Origin: Corallococcus macrosporus
GTDB lineage: Bacteria; Myxococcota; Myxococcia; Myxococcales; Myxococcaceae
Direction of reading: 5' to 3'
Assembly: GCF_017302985.1 (NCBI RefSeq)
Contig: NZ_JAFIMU010000005.1
Span: 1 to 64,000 of the forward strand
DNA length: 64,000 bases
Numbering within the stretch: the first letter of the stretch is position 1; every line of letters begins with the position of its first letter. This document shows positions 56,896-64,000 of this stretch, piece by piece. A program made the translations under genes and the position numbers. The notes below the pieces were generated by a model. The model was not told where the DNA came from, searched no databases, and was given only the letters and a program-made list of their open reading frames with translations.

Positions 56896-57669
56896 ATGGC
56901 TTCGACGACGGGACACGCGGTGGTGACGGGCGCGGCGCAGGGCATTGGCGCGGCGGTGGCGCGCAAGCTGGCGCGCTCGATGCCGGTCGCGGTGTTCGAT
57001 CAGAACGCCGCCGGGCTGGAGCTGCTGGTGGCGGAGCTGCGCCAGCAGGGCCTGAAGGCCACGGCGTTCCCGGTGGACGTGCGGGACAAGGACGGCATCG
57101 AGGACGCCATCGCGCACGTCGAGTCGAAGCTGGGCCCCATCCAGGTGCTGGCCAACGTGGCGGGCATCCTGCGCGTGGGCTCGGTGCTCACGCAGAGCGA
57201 CGCGGACTGGATGTCCACGTTCGCGGTCAACACCCACGGCGTGTTCCACGTCTCGCGCGCGGTGGCGAAGCACATGGTGCCCCGCCGCTCGGGCGTCATC
57301 GTGACGGTGGGCTCCAACGCGGCCGGCGTGCCGCGCATGCAGATGGCGGCCTACGCGGCGTCCAAGGCCGCCTCCACCATGTTCACCAAGTGCCTGGGGC
57401 TGGAGCTGGCCCAGTACGGCATCCGCTGCAACGTCGTGTCCCCCGGCTCCACCGACACCGCCATGCAGCGGGGCATGTGGACGGATGACTCCGGCCCCGA
57501 GCGTGTCATCGCGGGCTCGCTGGACACCTTCCGCACGGGCATCCCCCTGCGCCGCATCGCCACGCCGGACGACATCGCGGACGCGGTGGTGTTCCTCACG
57601 TCCGACCAGGCCCGGCACATCACGATGCACGACCTGTGTATCGACGGCGGCGCCACGCTGGGCGTCTAG
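56896..57669 (+). CDS. mxcC: 2,3-dihydro-2,3-dihydroxybenzoate dehydrogenase
   Basis: 257 residues, classical [15 protein letters not shown] cofactor loop, ANVAGI, a YAASKAAS catalytic Tyr-Lys pair, and [15 protein letters not shown] with the C-terminal IDGGATLGV, as in EntA. It makes 2,3-dihydroxybenzoate with NAD. It is the first gene after the Fur palindrome. Start chosen at 56896 because the operator lies upstream of it; mxcD begins 44 bp after the stop. Confidence 0.92.
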   Translation: MASTTGHAVVTGAAQGIGAAVARKLARSMPVAVFDQNAAGLELLVAELRQQGLKATAFPVDVRDKDGIEDAIAHVESKLGPIQVLANVAGILRVGSVLTQSDADWMSTFAVNTHGVFHVSRAVAKHMVPRRSGVIVTVGSNAAGVPRMQMAAYAASKAASTMFTKCLGLELAQYGIRCNVVSPGSTDTAMQRGMWTDDSGPERVIAGSLDTFRTGIPLRRIATPDDIADAVVFLTSDQARHITMHDLCIDGGATLGV

Positions 57670-57713
57670 CGCGCCCGCGACGCTGCCCCTCCCCGCATCA
57701 CCCCGAGTTGAGA

Positions 57714-58999
57714 ATGATTCCTGATACCAAAATCGTTGGACGGCAGCAGGACGCGCGGACGGTGGACGGCGTGGTGGGCGCGCCGGCCGTGGCGCGGGAG
57801 CCGGAGCAGGAGGCGCTGTCGGCGCGGCTCCTGCGCGACTACGACGCGGGCGCGTTCTTCTTCGCTTCTCCCCGCCGCACGATGCTGGCGCGCGGCGTGT
57901 TCGCCACGGTGCCGGACGCGGGCGGGACGAACTCGCTGGACGGCCTGCCGGAGCGCTTGGCGTCGGTGCTGAACGCGTCTCGCGAGGCGGCGCACGACAT
58001 CCCGGTGGCGGTGGGCGCGGTGCCCTTCGACGGCAAGGTGGCTGCGCAGCTGGTGGTGCCCATGACCATCCAGCGCGCGGGGCCCATGGTGTTCGACGGG
58101 GCCGCCACCGCGCGCTCGCCCCTGGCCGGGCAGTACACGCTGCGCCCCGTGCCGGAGCCCTCCGCGTACAAGGACGGCGTGGCGGCGGCGCTGAAGCTCA
58201 TGCAGGAGGGACCGCTGCGCAAGGTGGTGCTGTCGCGGTCGCTGCACGTGGACACGGCGGCGCCCGTGGACCTGCGGCAGCTCCTGCACAACCTGGCCCG
58301 GCGCAACCCGCATGGCTACACCTTCGCGGTGGACCTGCCGCAGCACGCGGACGCGGCGCCCGGCGCGGGGCGGCGCACGCTCATCGGCGCGAGCCCGGAG
58401 CTGCTGGTGGCGCGCTCGGGCCTCCAGGTTTTGGCCAATCCGCTGGCGGGCTCCGCGGCTCGCAGCGCGGATCCGGTGGAGGACCAGGCGCGGGCCACGC
58501 GGCTGATGGCGTCGCCCAAGGACCTGCACGAGCACGCGGTCGTCATCGACGCGGTGGCGGAGGCGCTGCGGCCCTTCTGCAAGACGCTGGACGTGCCCAG
58601 GGGCCCGTCGCTCGTGAGCACGCAGACGATGTGGCACCTGTCCACCCGCATCACCGGTGAGCTGAAGGATCCGTCCATCACCTCGCTGACGCTGGCGCTG
58701 GCCATGCACCCCACCCCGGCGGTGTGCGGTCACCCGACGGCGCTGGCGCACGCGGCCATCGGGAGCATCGAGCCGTTCCACCGCGGCTACTTCACGGGCA
58801 CCGTGGGCTGGTGCGACGCGAACGGCGACGGGCAGTGGGCCGTCACCATCCGCTGCGCGGAGGCGGACGAGCGCACCCTGCGGCTGTTCGCGGGCGCGGG
58901 CATCGTCGTGGGCTCCACGCCGGAGGCGGAGCTCGCGGAGACCGAGGCCAAGTTCCGCACCATGCTCCAGGCCATGGGCCTGGGCCTCGAGGTGCAGCC

Positions 59000-59003
<4 letters not shown>
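57714..59003 (+). CDS. mxcD: Isochorismate synthase
   Basis: 429 residues of the chorismate-binding (EntC/MenF) family: [62 protein letters not shown] and [13 protein letters not shown], with the late [22 protein letters not shown] and [15 protein letters not shown]. It converts chorismate to isochorismate. The ATG at 57714 (MIPDTK) has weak SD; the GTG of mxcE overlaps its stop. Confidence 0.93.
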
Positions 59004-60634
<1,631 letters not shown>

Positions 60635-60648
60635 CACAGGAGCCCTCC

Positions 60649-61554
60649 ATGGCACTGCCTGCCATTGCCCCCTATTCCATGCCCGGCGCGGCGGACCTGC
60701 CCCGGAACAAGCTCTCCTGGACGCCGGAGCCCCGGCGCTGCGTCCTGCTCATCCACGACATGCAGCGCTACTTCGTGGACGCCTTCACTCAAGGGCAGTC
60801 CCCGGTGACGGAGCTGGTGGCCAACATCCAGCGCCTGCGCGCGCACGCGGTGAAGCTGGGCATCCCCGTCGTCTACTCCGCGCAGCCCGGAGACCAGACA
60901 CCCGAGCAGCGCGGCCTCCAGCTCGAGTTCTGGGGCCCGGGCGTCCGCGCCGGCCCGAAGCAGCAGATCATCGAAGCGCTCACCCCGGCGGAGGGCGACA
61001 CCGTCCTCACCAAGTGGCGCTACAGCGCGTTCCGCAACACGCGCCTGATGGACCTGATGCGCGAGCAGAACCGCGACCAGCTCATCATCTGCGGCATCTA
61101 CGCGCACATCGGCTGCCTCCAGACGGCCAGCGACGGCTCCATGAGCGAGGTGCGCCCGTTCCTCGTCGCGGACGCCGTGGCGGACTTCTCGCTGGAGAAG
61201 CACCGGATGGCGCTGGACTACGCGTCGCAACTGGTCGCGTTCGTCACCTCCACGCAGCAGCTCATCGACGCCATGCCGGTGCAGGCGGCGGCCGCTTCCG
61301 TGGACCGTGAGCAGCTTCGCGCGGACGTGGCGGAGCTGCTGATGGAGTCCGCGTCGGCGATTGGCGAGGACGACAACCTGCTGGAGCGCGGCATGGACTC
61401 CATCCGCCTGATGAGCCTGGTGGAGCGCTGGCGGCAGGGCGGCACGGAGGTGTCCTTCGTGGAGCTCGCGGAGAAGCCGACGCTCACCGACTGGTACGCG
61501 CTGCTCGCCGCGAAGCAGCCCGTCGCGATGGCCCCTGGCGCTCGCGCTTCCTGA
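60649..61554 (+). CDS. mxcF: Isochorismatase fused to aryl carrier protein
   Basis: 301 residues, EntB-like. Isochorismatase domain 1-205: [12 protein letters not shown] with Asp37, LTKWRYSAF with Lys122, and [12 protein letters not shown]. Carrier domain 215-295 with phosphopantetheine Ser251 in [14 protein letters not shown]. It makes the dihydrodiol from isochorismate and carries DHB as a thioester to MxcG. Starts 14 bp after mxcE with CAGGAGC upstream. Confidence 0.96.
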   Translation: MALPAIAPYSMPGAADLPRNKLSWTPEPRRCVLLIHDMQRYFVDAFTQGQSPVTELVANIQRLRAHAVKLGIPVVYSAQPGDQTPEQRGLQLEFWGPGVRAGPKQQIIEALTPAEGDTVLTKWRYSAFRNTRLMDLMREQNRDQLIICGIYAHIGCLQTASDGSMSEVRPFLVADAVADFSLEKHRMALDYASQLVAFVTSTQQLIDAMPVQAAAASVDREQLRADVAELLMESASAIGEDDNLLERGMDSIRLMSLVERWRQGGTEVSFVELAEKPTLTDWYALLAAKQPVAMAPGARAS

Positions 61555-61600
61555 CCCGCCTTTGGGGCGGTCCCCTCTTCCCCCTCGGAGTTCCCCCGTC

Positions 61601-64000
<2,400 letters not shown>

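Noticed and set aside
57705-57725. Fur-like sequence over the mxcD start (TGAGAATGATTCCTG)
   Set aside because: Only about 9 of 14 arm positions match and it lies inside an operon already under a strong Fur palindrome.

Overview
This is a very GC-rich (roughly 70%) window with dense operons, four-base start/stop overlaps and long antisense open frames caused by codon bias. Gene content points to a myxobacterium of the Myxococcus/Corallococcus/Stigmatella group. The main evidence is a complete-looking myxochelin (mxc) siderophore cluster at the right end, an ECF44/CorE-type cysteine-rich sigma factor in a metal-efflux operon, and a polymorphic lipoprotein of the family seen in Myxococcus paralogous lipoproteins and Sit toxins. 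No tRNA, rRNA, CRISPR array, transposase or phage module was seen.

Layout. 1-7590 (minus): a six-gene lipid/sterol-type operon encoding an alpha/beta hydrolase, an acetoacetate-decarboxylase-like protein, a small membrane protein, a membrane-anchored patatin with an extra C-terminal domain, a cholesterol-oxidase-like GMC oxidoreductase, and a metallophosphoesterase cut by the window edge. 7749-11507: a small unknown gene, an intradiol-dioxygenase-like lipoprotein, and an OmpR-type response regulator with its histidine kinase. 11508-14576: a gene-poor stretch with a 35-bp palindrome, a GntR-type regulator, a basic histone-like protein and an ECF sigma factor. 14788-22983: the GlgE alpha-glucan pathway (glgE, treS, mak, glgB) plus an aldo/keto reductase. 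22967-24505: a PilZ protein and an iron-regulated-looking pair, a small CxC/HxH protein and a heme-oxygenase-fold protein that lacks the catalytic signature. 24865-36703: mixed housekeeping and signalling genes, namely a sugar-dehydrogenase-like lipoprotein, a GGCT-like protein, a GbsR-like regulator with a polyprenyl synthase, an MFS protein, a chemoreceptor, a dienelactone-hydrolase/SnoaL fusion, a response regulator-kinase hybrid, an ornithine-cyclodeaminase-like protein and a peptidoglycan amidase.

36780-47034 is a heavy-metal (probably copper) resistance region. It holds a small Cys-rich secreted protein, a TolC-like factor, a CusB/CzcB adaptor, a CusA/CzcA RND pump, a Cys-rich ECF sigma factor, an isoprenylcysteine-methyltransferase-like membrane protein, a second TolC-like lipoprotein and a TAT-exported multicopper oxidase. 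47049-49812 has a VOC protein and two bacterial-PH-domain membrane proteins. 49838-52209 is the most interesting accessory module: a lipoprotein with a His-rich nuclease-like C-terminus followed by two tandem, about 63% identical small proteins, which reads as a toxin with duplicated immunity genes.

52215-53915 (minus) is a fused dihydroxyacetone kinase. From 54199 to the end runs the myxochelin cluster: MFS exporter, mxcL aminotransferase, mxcC-D-E-F for making and loading 2,3-dihydroxybenzoate, and the start of the NRPS mxcG. Two strong Fur-box-like palindromes lie in this region and a third precedes the heme-oxygenase-like pair, so iron limitation probably controls both loci.
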